Shown here: positions 34,401 to 44,961 of the stretch, piece after piece
Layout of the letters: each line of letters begins with the position of its first letter
Position numbering within the stretch: the stretch's first letter is position 1
From: Fusarium oxysporum f. sp. lycopersici 4287
Taxonomy: Eukaryota > Ascomycota > Sordariomycetes > Hypocreales > Nectriaceae
NCBI RefSeq assembly: GCF_000149955.1
Contig: NC_030992.1
Span: 2,469,477 to 2,533,476 of the forward strand
DNA: 64,000 nucleotides
Direction of reading: 5' to 3'
Position numbers and translations under genes: made by a program
The notes under the pieces: model-generated
What the model was told of the DNA's origin: nothing
The model's input: only the letters and a program-made list of their open reading frames with translations
The model's database searches: none

Positions 34401-36908
34401 CCAATCGTGGATGTAAATGACATCGCGGGCCATATTGATAGCTCGAGAAACGTTCCACATATAGTCGCGGCCGTCGACGAGCCATTGGGCAAATACATGG
34501 TTTCGTACTGGAGAGAAACTGTCAAATCGTTTGTTCTGATACCAGGGAGTTTGCTTGAGCATCTGGTTGATGGAATCCTCAAACTGCTTCATCACGGATT
34601 GGTTGCGGGAGAAGAGGCGGACCTTGCGTTCAGATGAACGAAGAGTCATAGTATGATGTTTGTCAGGGGGTGCCTCCACAGTCAAATCGATCTCAGCCTT
34701 CTTCTCAGCGGAGCCAATCGCCTTGACCTTACTTCGCTTCGAGGAAATACTGAATTTCGAATCGACTAGGTACACATCAAAAATGTTCATGTTTTCGGGT
34801 GACTCTACGCAGACGATATAGCTCTGTCGTACGAGGAACCATTTCCGACTGTGTCGAGAGATGACCTTCGCTGGTGTCAAAGCACGGCGAAAGTCTAAAC
34901 CCTTCGAAGGTTGGATATGAAGGTAACACTCCTTTCCATGGTAACTACCCTCGGCGGCGAGGCGAACGCCAAGGGCCGAGAGTTCGAGAAAGCGGCAGAG
35001 CCGGTTGCTGTCAGCTCTGAACATGAGCCATCTGATCATCTCAGACAGGTACTTTTCAAGAATACGCCGTTGCTTCTCAACATAACGTTGTCTCCGCGTT
35101 GCCATGTCCATAGCAGGCATCCCTGGACCCTCTGGGTTGGACATATCCCCAGGATCGGTAATGCCTGTGGATCTGCGCCTTGGGCCCATCCCCAGGAAAT
35201 TGCGAGACTTCCTTCGTGGGAGGCCACCGGGATTTTCGGGGTCACTGAGAATGCCGTCTCCTGCTGCTTCAGTTGCTGTACCTTCGCCAGCTGTCTCTTC
35301 TTCTCCGCGAATACTGGCTTGATCTTCTTCATCGCTTTCTTCTCCCTTCTTGCGAGCACCGCGAAGATAAGGGAAGGCCGAGTATGGAAATTTGGGTTGT
35401 TTCGGCCGGCCACCCAAGTCCATGCGCCCAGGCATGTACTTTTCGTTGTTGATAGCAAACTTGTAACGCAAATGTAGATTGTAGATATCTCTAAGCGTTC
35501 GAGTTACAGTCCAACTCATTCTGCTCGGTCCACTTCCGTATTCCAGTTCTATAGTGAATAGCCAGTGTCGATCCTTGTCGTCATCCTCCATGGGGGAGCT
35601 ATCGGTAATGCGAAGCTTGAGCTGCTCAAGAAGAACCGGGATTCTCTTATTCCCGTGTTCATCTCTTTGTATCATGCTAGCAAGCATAAGAACGGCGGGA
35701 GCACCAGCCCTTAGTTCGGCCATCAGCTCAGCCGATTTAAAATAGTCAAAACGATCTTCTTTCTTCTGTCGAAGGAGTTTTAGTGTGTTCTTGACTTGCT
35801 TCCACTTCTGAGCACCAAAAGTGGACGCACGTTCAGAAGTGAAGAAGGGGCGTCGAGGTGTCATAGCATCACCATCCGAAACCCCTCCACCACCAAAAAC
35901 GGTGATTCGGCGGACATGACCTGTTCGTCGTCCAACCGCTCCAGGGCTTTCGACTTCATCAGTTTCCTCGCCATGGTGTCGCACAGCGGAAGTCATCCAA
36001 GAGTTTCCTCTACGGAAAGCCATGCCCAAGCGGTCTCTACCTTCGCCTTCAGAGACACCATAATCAGGGACAGTTGCATCGGGCATACTTGCACGGCGCT
36101 TGACCAACTGGTCGAAGCTATCCAACACATCGATGTCGCTCACAAAGCGGCGAGGCGTTCCAGGTGTAGAAGTGTTTGCCTTCTTTGTGCGGCGCATCCT
36201 TCTCTTCTGTTTCTTTTTCTTCGATTTGTCATCTCCGGGGCTGCCCTCATCGGCTGTTTCCTCGGCGTCAGCATCGGCGTCAGTGTCCTCCTCTGTCAAA
36301 GTGCCAGGGACTCCACGGCTCGGTCGCGTCGGAGAGTTGATGTTCGATTGAATGCCTTGACTCGAAGGTCCAGCCACAGTAGATGACTTTGGTGTCGACA
36401 CGCCACCGTTGTTGGTGAGAGCCTTGAGTTTGGACATCAAGGAGGCACCACGAGATTTGCCTGGGGTTTCTGGCTCTTCCCATGAAGAGCCTCGCATGAA
36501 TGTTGGAGGCGTATCAACGCCATCTGGGCGGGTGAACTGTATGCTCGGTCTCGAAGGCGCCTGACTATTGTCTTGTCCGTCACCGTCAACAACCAGGCCA
36601 AAGTCTCGGTCGCTAATGCCATGGTCCTTGAGCGACTTGGTTGAAGCTGGGGTGGATCTTGGTATAGCCGATGAAGGTGCCTTGCCCTGGCCCAAAGCCA
36701 ATTCGTTTGAAGCTGGCTTCGTTTCTTTGGTCGAACCTGGAGGGTCTGACAAGGCTGTAATCTTGAGACCGACAGGAGATAGGAGAGTATCGGAGGTTGA
36801 TTTGGAAACAGGGGGGGCAGCAGGTTGGAGATTCGGGTTCTCTGGGGAAACTGAACGAGGACTGACGTCCATGGGCGAGACATCCCCGTCTGGTCGATGT
36901 TGCGTCAT
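31434..36908 (-). CDS. SPO14: Phospholipase D with PX and PH domains (Spo14/PLD1)
   Basis: Hydrolyses phosphatidylcholine to phosphatidic acid and choline; in fungi it serves membrane traffic and sporulation and is PIP2-dependent. The uninterrupted frame gives 1824 aa, similar to or slightly longer than Spo14 (1683 aa). A long low-complexity N-terminus (Ser, Pro, Thr, acidic runs) precedes a PX domain starting near residue 440 (WLFTIELEYGSGPSRMSWTVTRTLRDIYNLHLRYKF) and a PH domain about 660-785. The two catalytic HKD motifs are HHEKICIVDHD (about 917) and HAKTIIVDDR (about 1221), each followed by the usual G-G/S segment. A Ser run near residue 1359 comes from a GCT/AGC microsatellite. GTAAGT overlaps the stop codon, so the extreme C-terminus may be spliced (see findings). 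Confidence 0.95.
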   Translation of the reverse strand: MTQHRPDGDVSPMDVSPRSVSPENPNLQPAAPPVSKSTSDTLLSPVGLKITALSDPPGSTKETKPASNELALGQGKAPSSAIPRSTPASTKSLKDHGISDRDFGLVVDGDGQDNSQAPSRPSIQFTRPDGVDTPPTFMRGSSWEEPETPGKSRGASLMSKLKALTNNGGVSTPKSSTVAGPSSQGIQSNINSPTRPSRGVPGTLTEEDTDADADAEETADEGSPGDDKSKKKKQKRRMRRTKKANTSTPGTPRRFVSDIDVLDSFDQLVKRRASMPDATVPDYGVSEGEGRDRLGMAFRRGNSWMTSAVRHHGEETDEVESPGAVGRRTGHVRRITVFGGGGVSDGDAMTPRRPFFTSERASTFGAQKWKQVKNTLKLLRQKKEDRFDYFKSAELMAELRAGAPAVLMLASMIQRDEHGNKRIPVLLEQLKLRITDSSPMEDDDKDRHWLFTIELEYGSGPSRMSWTVTRTLRDIYNLHLRYKFAINNEKYMPGRMDLGGRPKQPKFPYSAFPYLRGARKKGEESDEEDQASIRGEEETAGEGTATEAAGDGILSDPENPGGLPRRKSRNFLGMGPRRRSTGITDPGDMSNPEGPGMPAMDMATRRQRYVEKQRRILEKYLSEMIRWLMFRADSNRLCRFLELSALGVRLAAEGSYHGKECYLHIQPSKGLDFRRALTPAKVISRHSRKWFLVRQSYIVCVESPENMNIFDVYLVDSKFSISSKRSKVKAIGSAEKKAEIDLTVEAPPDKHHTMTLRSSERKVRLFSRNQSVMKQFEDSINQMLKQTPWYQNKRFDSFSPVRNHVFAQWLVDGRDYMWNVSRAINMARDVIYIHDWWLSPELYMRRPAAISQKWRLDRLLQKKAREGVKVFVIVYRNVEAAIPIDSEYTKFSLLNLHPNIFVQRSPNQFKKNQFFFAHHEKICIVDHDVAFVGGIDLCFGRWDSPQHPIVDDKPTGFEMSETPKDAEHCQLFPGKDYSNPRVQDFFRLNEPYEEMYDRSKVPRMPWHDVAMQVVGQPARDLTRHFVQRWNYLRRGRKPTRPLPFLLPPPDANVDELKELGLTGTCEVQILRSATTWSLGIEQTEHSIQNAYIKMIEESDHFVYMENQFFITSTEAYNTRIVNRIGDALVERIIRAHENDEDWRCVIVIPLMPGFQNTVDEQEGTSVRLILMCQYASICRGEQSIFGRLRAAGIEPEDYIAFYSLRQWGIMSNDVLVTEQLYIHAKTIIVDDRVALIGSANINERSMLGSRDSECAAIVRDTDMINSTMAGRPYQVGRFAHTLRLRLMREHLGLDVDEILEQERQAELDRQDFEKEMEDIYNEENGGPADSSKLSPKRPDHLRIPSINHDLDAAVEVEDDSSSSSSSSDSNAEVDSTVINQAEDKVKHELDVTGYGPDRWKSAEKSGLDAGRDSVIINGREVLVSNISNEGKGTLQSPKETQPHSPQPDNRYLDPGNHNDGLPPVPALNRRTTDQLGLPRPAQLPSLPISDDTDIGGPPLHIDPETGKPVNGVFHPMAADIHLAHIDKDCMVDPVNPNFIDEIWNRAAQNNTKLYRRVFRCMPDSEVSTWAEYREYTTYGERFRASMEGGRSRGEDSEFPPSSRHRGSTAGGAGVSAPGPEVMAKAIETEAEKAIGRMTEKLPLGHHEEDRIKIVIPDESQRDADEKQAMKDGEAISSRPTTGLENENGSDAHQHIEAPSPVYSPGDTPFPAFDGGSSGRYLDPQTGTKDRERRTTFSTLEKPSSRDTNAPPPGQFGSVKRRRRATTKNSRRGFSIDDMPSRGQAEELLNMVQGNIVQFPYDWLLTEEQNGNWGYQVDGVAPLAI
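32808..32832. repeat. GCT trinucleotide microsatellite inside SPO14
   Basis: About eight GCT units (AGC on the coding strand) encode a run of serines in an acidic, disordered linker after the second HKD motif. Length variation here would stay in frame. Confidence 0.85.
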
Positions 36909-39164
36909 GACGAGTTGTCGCTCTTGATTCGAAGGTCTGGTGGCAGTCCTATCCTATACTACCTAATTGGCAAGGACAACTGGCAAGCTGGAAAAGGGTA
37001 TTATGTGTTCAACTGTTGCAGTCACGTAAAACATGCTGAAAGGAACAGAAAATAATCAAACTTGGAAATGGCGATCTATATGCGGTCGTTCTTGTCACAA
37101 GCAAGCACAAAGTGTGCGGTTCGTAAAGGGGGGCCTTCAAGCGTCGCACGCACGTATGTTGGTCGCGCGGCGAAGGGTGGTGACGAACTAAACAAGCGGT
37201 CGATGAAGATGGATGAATGACGGAACAGCGGAGATGATTTTAGTACTGTAGTCGAGAAAAGGGTTTGCTGTACAGCGTTATCGTCGCCGTCACGAGACTT
37301 GTGTCGGACAATAAATATCGGGGTTCAAAGGGAGTTTGACATCCTTTAATCACGGTCCATGTACCAAATTTTTGGGAGACGACCAACCTAACCCTTGTCA
37401 AGTCAGTCGCGGATGGACGATCTGTCCAGGTTCCTCTCTGCGCATTCGAGATGGACAAGAATCGAGCTCCACTGAATTTCGAGTCTGCCCGGTTCAGCTT
37501 TAAACTAGAAACGGCATAGGCTCTAATTAGAGCATCCTTATTTGCACCTGCTGTGCGGAAAGGGCGACGGAACCCACCTGGATAATCCCCTAAGTTACTT
37601 AGGTACCTTAGTCCTAAGTTGCTAAGGTAGATGAGCGGTCATGGGTGGAAGCTACCTGCCAGACTAAGGTCCTGAAACCAACCCGTCCAAACGCCCGCAG
37701 CGCCTCCTACCCATCTCGACAAGATCCTCAAATAATGGGTGGGTTTCAGGGTGAAATGGCGATCAACATTGGATTGGTATACATAACTTTTCTGTAGCTG
37801 TGACTTCAACAGGATTTGTCATTATCTTATGGCCTCAGTGTAAATCATTTAACGATGTCTTGATCATGATAGTTCCAACGGCTTGTTCGGGCCTCTGGAT
37901 GCCCCATACTGGACCTAGGTCAGAGGAAATTAAGGTTGAAATTAATCGAATTACCTCTGAAAGTTGACTTAACCTTTTGACCCAAATACCTACATATACT
38001 ATACTACCTTATGTATATGTATAGAAGGGAGTTATGTTCTTCTTGCCTCCGTCGCTCTACAAAGATGCGCGTAGAAGCAGACCAAGGTATTGACAGTACT
38101 ACTCGTAAAATACTAAGCATACTTAATTGTCCTGGTGCTTCTACATGAATTACATCCATATTCTCATATCTCATCCTCTTTAACCAGGTTCATGTCCCAC
38201 AGTTATGATTATCTCTTATTGCACAACCAAATCACCGTTATAACAACAGTTACCCTGGCACTGTTACCCGTTGTGATCAATTCCATCTCAAGTTCTCTGT
38301 TGGACCTATGATTTGGCCAATGGCAAGCTCAGTTTAATCTTTACTATCTCCCAGCCACATAGTACAAGTTGACATAGATAATGTCCTCTGTCTTTGCCTA
38401 CCTGAAGAATGAGCAACCGGAGTTGACGAAGAATAAATCGCACTTGTTTCAACTGATGTAGGCCTACGGATGACGTTACGATCCTCGTTTCAGATGTCAG
38501 GCCGTTCATAAGTCGAAGTGACCAGCGCCTCAACCAACGCATAGGAGGAACAAAAGTAAAACATATGGTTTATTTCACCAAATTCAAAAGACGATCATTT
38601 CGGGTTCTCTTATTTTCTGCCTTCCACCCTCAATAATAGTATTGCTGACATTTCATCAGGCCTGAACTGCAAGCATTTCAACTCAGCAGAGTTCTGTCAA
38701 TACTATGAAGGTCACCCTATACAGTACGCTATGCTCCACTTGACAATCAGCCAAATGTCTAGGCATTTATATTGCTAATTTAGATAACTATTCTGTATCT
38801 TATATACACATTTACAAGTAACCCACGACAAACCACTGTGCTCTCAAAAGAAAGTGGCGTGTCTTATACTATTGCTCGTATGTTCTATTTTGTCTCACCT
38901 TAGTACGTTCCATAGTTTATACAAGTTCCGCAGCTTGCTCACTACTTTTCTTGCTCTGGCTGTTAAAACATAAAAGTCTGGATTCCAATCATCAAAATAT
39001 TATCTGAAGCTTAGTGGGAGGCTTGGCTCGAGTAAGCAGATGATGCCGTGGGGGCTGGTGGGAATGATAGCGGTACCATCACTACACTCAATCAGAATAT
39101 AATGAGGCCGACACCGAACTTTATCGCCTGTCCCGGGTTTGGCCTCTACTGAATATGGCCTGGG
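36909..39164. other. Gene-poor region upstream of SPO14
   Basis: 2.3 kb of AT-rich DNA with no supported gene. It holds the SPO14 promoter next to 36908 and, at 37587-37630, dense TAAGTTACTTAGGTACCTTAG-type palindromes. From 37980 onward it is rich in TATA/ATAC runs. The only coding remnant is the P450 pseudogene that starts after it. Confidence 0.45.
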
Positions 39165-40410
39165 GAGTCATTGCCCTCAAAAGCTGACCCAAGGATGACC
39201 AAGTATGGATCTCCTAAGCCCATTGCTGACCATGAATTGAGTGTTGCTACGGCCATTGCAACCGCTCCGGAGAATATTCTTATGCTTCCCCCCTACCACG
39301 CTGGCTTCTCTGTAAGTATAGCACGAAGCTATGGTAAATCATCAATGCTAACCAACAACAGTGCTGATGCCGTTTAAGAGGACTCAAATTGCGGCAAAAT
39401 CTTCCGAATAGTTTGGAGAGTATATGCAGGAGCTGATGGACGAAAACATTATTGAAGCCCGCAGGGGTGAGCGTATAGATGGTATGGACCTCATGGGCTG
39501 ACTGGAAAGATCCAGCTATAGGACTGATGTCGGTCCTCACCCGCAAGGTAAAGAGCTGAACAAGGGGGCACTATCACAGGATGACATCCGTGGAAACACC
39601 TTTATCATGCTAGCTGCCGGACAGGAGACTTCGGCAGGTGTGCTTCAGTTTATCTTGTTGGAACTGGCAAACAACCCAGTATCGCAAAGAAGTCTTCACG
39701 GTGCCATTGACGAGACATGTGGTGATGGTGATCCATCATTGTGGGACTACGAAAACCTGATCAATCCCAAGATGGCCAGCATGTTGGGCGCTTGTATTAA
39801 CCAGACTCTGAGAATGACGCCTGCGGTTGTCGAAATTCCTGAAGCAGTGCCTTTGAACTAGGGTCAGATCGTCACTATCGGCGGTAAGAGTCATTTGTCC
39901 CAAGCAAAACATTCATATCGTCAGGTGCCGTATCAGCGCACCGTAATCCACGGTGTTGGCCGGGACGACCAAGCCTGATCAACGACGGCAAGGATGATAT
40001 TAACGACTGGGTCCCAGAGCGGTGGTATCGAAATAGCCAGGAATCAACAGCAAGATCAACAGAGTCAGGGTGCCAGCCCCGGGATGAGGAATTTGGGAGT
40101 GCTGCTACAAGCACACTGCTCTTTCGGCTGGAGGGAGACTCGTTTATTCCTTTTAGCGATGGGCCAAGATCATGCCTCGGCCGACGGATTTCTCAGGGAG
40201 AAATCATTGCTACGCTTGCGGTCTTGTTCAAGGACCACAGCCTGGAGTTGGCTGTAGATGATTGGGCGAGTGATGAGCAAATGGATCGAGAGGCACGGCG
40301 CGAAGTCTACGCCAAAGCTCAATCGAGCAGCAGAAAGAAGATACGGGGTGCAACTTCAGTGCTAACACTCAAAATCAGAGATGGACATGTGCTGGTCAGG
40401 CTGGTTAAAT
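39165..40410 (+). pseudogene. Cytochrome P450 pseudogene (C-terminal half), truncated by gap
   Basis: Remnant of a heme-thiolate monooxygenase. In order I can see MPFKRTQIA then YMQELMDENI, the I-helix AGQETSAG (near 39620), a K-helix-like INQTLRMTP in place of ExxR, PERWYRN (40015), and the heme loop FIPFSDGPRSCLGRR (about 40140-40185) with its cysteine ligand. It is broken by in-frame stops at 39409 (TAG), 39499 (TGA) and 39859 (TAG) and by a 1-bp frameshift near 39893 that shifts the VSAHRNPRCWPGRP segment to another frame. The putative intron 39310-39360 also no longer joins frames correctly. The 3' end runs toward the N gap; no N-terminal membrane anchor is found upstream. Multiple lesions argue for true decay, not one sequencing error. 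Confidence 0.85.
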
Positions 40411-41088
40411 NNNNNNNNNNNNNNNNNNNNNNNNNNNNNNNNNNNNNNNNNNNNNNNNNNNNNNNNNNNNNNNNNNNNNNNNNNNNNNNNNNNNNNNNNN
40501 NNNNNNNNNNNNNNNNNNNNNNNNNNNNNNNNNNNNNNNNNNNNNNNNNNNNNNNNNNNNNNNNNNNNNNNNNNNNNNNNNNNNNNNNNNNNNNNNNNNN
40601 NNNNNNNNNNNNNNNNNNNNNNNNNNNNNNNNNNNNNNNNNNNNNNNNNNNNNNNNNNNNNNNNNNNNNNNNNNNNNNNNNNNNNNNNNNNNNNNNNNNN
40701 NNNNNNNNNNNNNNNNNNNNNNNNNNNNNNNNNNNNNNNNNNNNNNNNNNNNNNNNNNNNNNNNNNNNNNNNNNNNNNNNNNNNNNNNNNNNNNNNNNNN
40801 NNNNNNNNNNNNNNNNNNNNNNNNNNNNNNNNNNNNNNNNNNNNNNNNNNNNNNNNNNNNNNNNNNNNNNNNNNNNNNNNNNNNNNNNNNNNNNNNNNNN
40901 NNNNNNNNNNNNNNNNNNNNNNNNNNNNNNNNNNNNNNNNNNNNNNNNNNNNNNNNNNNNNNNNNNNNNNNNNNNNNNNNNNNNNNNNNNNNNNNNNNNN
41001 NNNNNNNNNNNNNNNNNNNNNNNNNNNNNNNNNNNNNNNNNNNNNNNNNNNNNNNNNNNNNNNNNNNNNNNNNNNNNNNNNNNNNNNN
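40411..41088. other. Assembly gap (678 N)
   Basis: Run of N. Open frames drawn across it carry no information. Confidence 1.
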
Positions 41089-41602
41089 AGAAGAATGAGG
41101 TCATCTTGGCGCGAGAGAGCCCCAGCATGGGGTACACTTCAGTTATTAGGGTACTAGTGAATCAGTCAGTGGCACCGATATTTCCTAGCTGGAAGTCCCT
41201 AGGAGCTCCAAATTCCCGCCCTTTTATTGGGCGCTTCTGTCACAGCATATCCATCCAACACCTTACACTAGAGCGATCTGCGGCGCCTGACCATCAGATC
41301 GAAGGAGAAGACACGGGAGAGAAAATATAACATAAACAAGGGACCGGACCCGCCGCTCATTGTTGACACGGGCCCTTCCGTTCTTCACCAGCCATCAGCC
41401 ATCCCCCATCCAACGTGGACCCCCCCAAACAACACATGCGAGCTCGTACCTCTGTTCTTCATCACCATCACCAGCTTCATTTGCTCCCTTCTGGCCGTGG
41501 CTCAGTGTCCCATTGCGTATACATATTATACCTCCACTTACAACGCCCTGTCAATTGCTGAAATTCGCTTTATGCGCATTCGCTTTCAACCTACCTACCA
41601 AC
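41089..41602. other. Intergenic region and leader of the SAP-like membrane protein gene
   Basis: 514 bp after the gap. The last 200 bp are CT- and CA-rich (CACCATCACCAGC-like), as expected for a fungal leader. No other feature is seen. Confidence 0.45.
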
Positions 41603-42968
41603 ATGTCCAACCATAGATACAACTCGTGGCTGAAGACCAAGAAGAAGGGCGAACTCGAGAATCTTGCTGAGTCTGTTGGTCTGTCAGAGTATGTTCATTT
41701 CACACCCGATCTACTGATATACGTGCCATTTACGCGCGCACCACCCGTTCTCCAATATTGCCCGCATCGCCTTGCTTTGTTCTTATTTTGCGCCCAAGCA
41801 TGTCCAAGCGCCTTCGCGACGCGCCCACTCTACCATCATGACCCCTCTATGCGATCAAGGAAACACTCTTGCGCTGACACGAATATGCAGTATCGACGGT
41901 TACAAGAAAGACGACCTTGGTGTGGCTCTTGATAACTACCTTGCTGAGAACTCAACGCGCTTTCTCGCCAACCCCGAGCTCGCTGGCTACTTCAACAGTC
42001 GCTCTAAGGCCCAAGGATCTCCAATCAAGAGAGAAGTGAACCGTGAAGATGCCCTGAAGGTAGTCCGAAGACGACCCTCCAAGGCCGTGGAAGAAGTAAC
42101 CCCCGAGTGAGTGACCTCCAATCATCCAAGAGTCCCTGGCGCGTTTTGGGCTTCTTCTGAATTGGGCGCACGCGACGATACAAATAATGCATCGCGCGTC
42201 GCGATTGGAATAACTAAGCTAACAGCCTGTTTTCTAAACCATAGAAGCGACGATGCCTCTTCTCCCCAAGCTACATCGACAGCACTCGTCGAGACTCCTG
42301 GTCGCGCTCTGTCCGAGGTCGCATCGCGCATTGCGCTTCCCGCCACGCCCGCTGATGTTGCTCTCGCTGTTGATCGCTCCACTAGCATTGTGCGCCAGCG
42401 CGTCTCGTCACTTTACGAGGAGAGTGGAATCACCGAGGTCAGTCATGCGACTCGCGACACTCTCAGTACCGTCACCAGCATCCTATTCTGTGTCGCGGGT
42501 TGGGAGCTATGGAACGTTCGGCGCGAAATTCTAAGCAATGTTTACGCGTTTACAATTCCCGCTATCAGCACATTCGGCACATCGGACTACCCTGTCTATG
42601 TTCCTGATATGTTCCTTCTTTTAACGTCTAGCTTCTGGTCTCCCGCCTTGACTTGGATACTGACCAGCGTCATCATCCCCTCTTTTGCTGGTTACTTCTT
42701 CAACCTGAGCGCGACAAGCCCCCCACCTTCGCGCGGACGTCCTCGCCCAAGCCATGCGGACTATGTCGTCGATCCCTTGACTTTTAGCATCGTCAAAGCC
42801 TTGGTTTCATTCGTTGTTTACGGCCAAGGCGTTAATTTTGGCGGTCTTTTGAACGATCTGTCTATAATGCGCCTCGAGAACGCCATATATGGCGGCTACA
42901 AGGGTATCCTGACTGGCACTGCTGTCACTGCCGTGGTCAGCATTTACGACGCCGTTCTGAGGAAGTAA
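41603..42968 (+). CDS. Conserved-looking multipass membrane protein with N-terminal SAP/HeH-like motif
   Basis: Function unknown. The model is join(41603..41688, 41891..42106, 42245..42968), 341 aa, with introns of 202 and 138 bp (GTATGT and GTGAGT donors, TGCAG and CATAG acceptors). Residues about 8-45 (SWLKTKKKGELENLAESVGLSDIDGYKKDDLGVALDNYL) have the helix-extension-helix pattern of SAP/HeH DNA-binding motifs. A Ser/Pro/Ala-rich linker follows, then hydrophobic segments at about 176-190, 220-236, 237-254, 280-293 and 318-335. Inner-nuclear-membrane proteins of the Heh/Src1/LEM2 group also combine an N-terminal HeH motif with later membrane spans, but I see no MAN1 C-terminal domain. A nuclear-envelope role is only a hypothesis. 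Confidence 0.8.
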
Positions 42969-43071
42969 GATGTTTCGAGGTGAGCCCAGTGCTGTACAGG
43001 GTTATTGATTCTCAACAACCTATTATACGATTTGGGAGACAGCAGCAGAGATGACGAGCAACCCATATCGC

Positions 43072-43473
43072 TCATATACTCAGCGACACTCGCTTGAGTG
43101 ACTCAGTCTTGCCGTAACTCGGAAACTTGCATTTGGGCGTCATGGCGTTGGAGGGTTTTTCAGTGTTGAAGGCGTCAGGGGATTTTGATACCTCAGGGAT
43201 AATTGTGTTCTCTTGGCTTTGCCTCTTAAAGGTGGTACTTTTTGCGAGCTCTTTTGGGTTCAGCAAGCCGTTGTGATGCGCCCTTTGCCTGCGGTCTGAA
43301 GCGTTCATCAGCCCTTCGTCGTTGAACGAAGTCGAATGTGACGGGGCAAGGAATTCCCCGAAAACGCACGAAATGGCGAGCGCATATTGCTCCATACTAA
43401 GTTGACGGCCAGCCTGGAGCCGGCATTTAGTTCCTTTATATTGATGTTTTGGTGTCATTCTGAGTTGGGACAT
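43072..43473 (-). CDS. Possible small protein, unrecognised
   Basis: A 133-aa frame from an ATG at 43473. The protein is hydrophilic with many Ser, Lys and Asn (for example KCRLQAGRQLSMEQYALAISCVFGEFLAP near the start), has no signal peptide or membrane span, and matches no family I know. It is the longest clean frame in this interval and lies convergent to the SAP-like gene, 103 bp from its stop. It may be real or chance. Confidence 0.35.
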   Translation of the reverse strand: MSQLRMTPKHQYKGTKCRLQAGRQLSMEQYALAISCVFGEFLAPSHSTSFNDEGLMNASDRRQRAHHNGLLNPKELAKSTTFKRQSQENTIIPEVSKSPDAFNTEKPSNAMTPKCKFPSYGKTESLKRVSLSI

Positions 43474-44961
43474 GGAGACTGGTTAGTTGGAAGAAGGCGC
43501 CTTCAATTGAATGGATGATGGCTTAGCTTATAGTAGGGACTTTTGAATTATGAACAGATAATATGCCCTGAATGACTCTTCTTTTCCAGCCCCTGCACTC
43601 CAAGAGAACACTGTTCCTCGAGACGAATCTATGTATTCGAATGATTCGCGCACACAACATTCCATCACCAATTCTTGAATAACAAGATCTTGACGACGAA
43701 TGAACTAGGACAAGAGAGGCCTCCCTTTCGCTACGAATACTTACTAGGCAAGTATAGCTTTATTAGTGGCATGATGATTCATAAACTCACCTGGCTGAAT
43801 ACTTACTATAGCCCACCCACTCGGAAGAAAGATATACTACTAAATATTGTTCTGTCGAAAACAACCGGACTACGGAGAAACGGATCGATGATTGTTGCTT
43901 ACCCCTACTAACAAAGCTATCCTAAGAATCCAATGGATAGTGTGGGTTGTCACATATCAGTCTTCCCTGTGGTATCAAAACAGTTCATGTGTAAAGTTTG
44001 GCCCCTGATCTCGAACCTTTTCCCTGCATTTGTAGCGAGTTTATTCATCTTACATTAGCTCGAAGCTGACTTGAGGCACCCGCCAATGAGGTACCAAAGT
44101 TCGTTTCCAAAAGCCTTTAACCATGGGGAAGACCTGTGGCTCTATCGCTGAACCGACTGCCAGCCAAACTGGACCAAGTTTACTTCGGATGTTGCCTGTT
44201 GAGCAGCGTTTGGCCTATATTACGAGTATCAACAATCAAACCAAAAGGTTGGTTTCAAACCCAGTTAGAATTTCACACCAAACTGCCACCTCTAATACTA
44301 GATCGAATCTATACAAGTCGCACCATGTTCACATTTGTCTTCCCAAAATTCCCCGGTCCAGAACGCCCCGTAGCATGCGCGGAGAACCCTTCCGCGTTTG
44401 GTCCTGGATGCCTCGTACCCAGAAACGACATGCCACACTGATTGAGTGACAAAAGTAAAATAAATAAAAGAACAGAGAATTAACAGACAAGTTGAAAACA
44501 GTGAATTTTGGGTTTGAAATATGCAGACAACCTCGAATGATTCCCAGCCGAGACGAGAGGGGACGAATTAGGACGACGTTCTGGAAACCCTTGGCCGAGA
44601 GAATACCCAAACCTTGGAAGTGAAGAAATAAGTAAGGTATGATAAGGTTCAAATAATAAAGTGTCTAGGTAATTCTAGGACAAGTACGCTGGGTCCGTAA
44701 ACGGAATGCAAGCCGGACGAAGGAAGGAACTGGATAAAATGGATGCATAGAAATCGCGTCATCTCCCTCATCGTCATGGTGGTACTAGGAATCGGATGTC
44801 TTGCCATTCAGTAGTCGTGGGTATATTTGTACAGATGCTCCTGCAAATGCATATGTGCGTGGTGATGTCTGTCGTGTGCGCTGGTAGAGGGAGGACATGT
44901 AGCGTCGCCTTGCTCATGACGGCGACAAGGTTGAAGTGGGACTTGGTTTCGTGTCCTAGGC
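43474..44961. other. Intergenic region, no supported gene
   Basis: 1.5 kb to the stop of the DUF3405 gene. The right-hand part should contain the 3' UTR of that minus-strand gene. Other open frames are short and overlapping. Confidence 0.45.

Noticed and set aside
40224..41330. Long open frames spanning the N run at 40411-41088
   Set aside because: Length comes from N being read as X; only the 5' part is coding and belongs to the P450 pseudogene.
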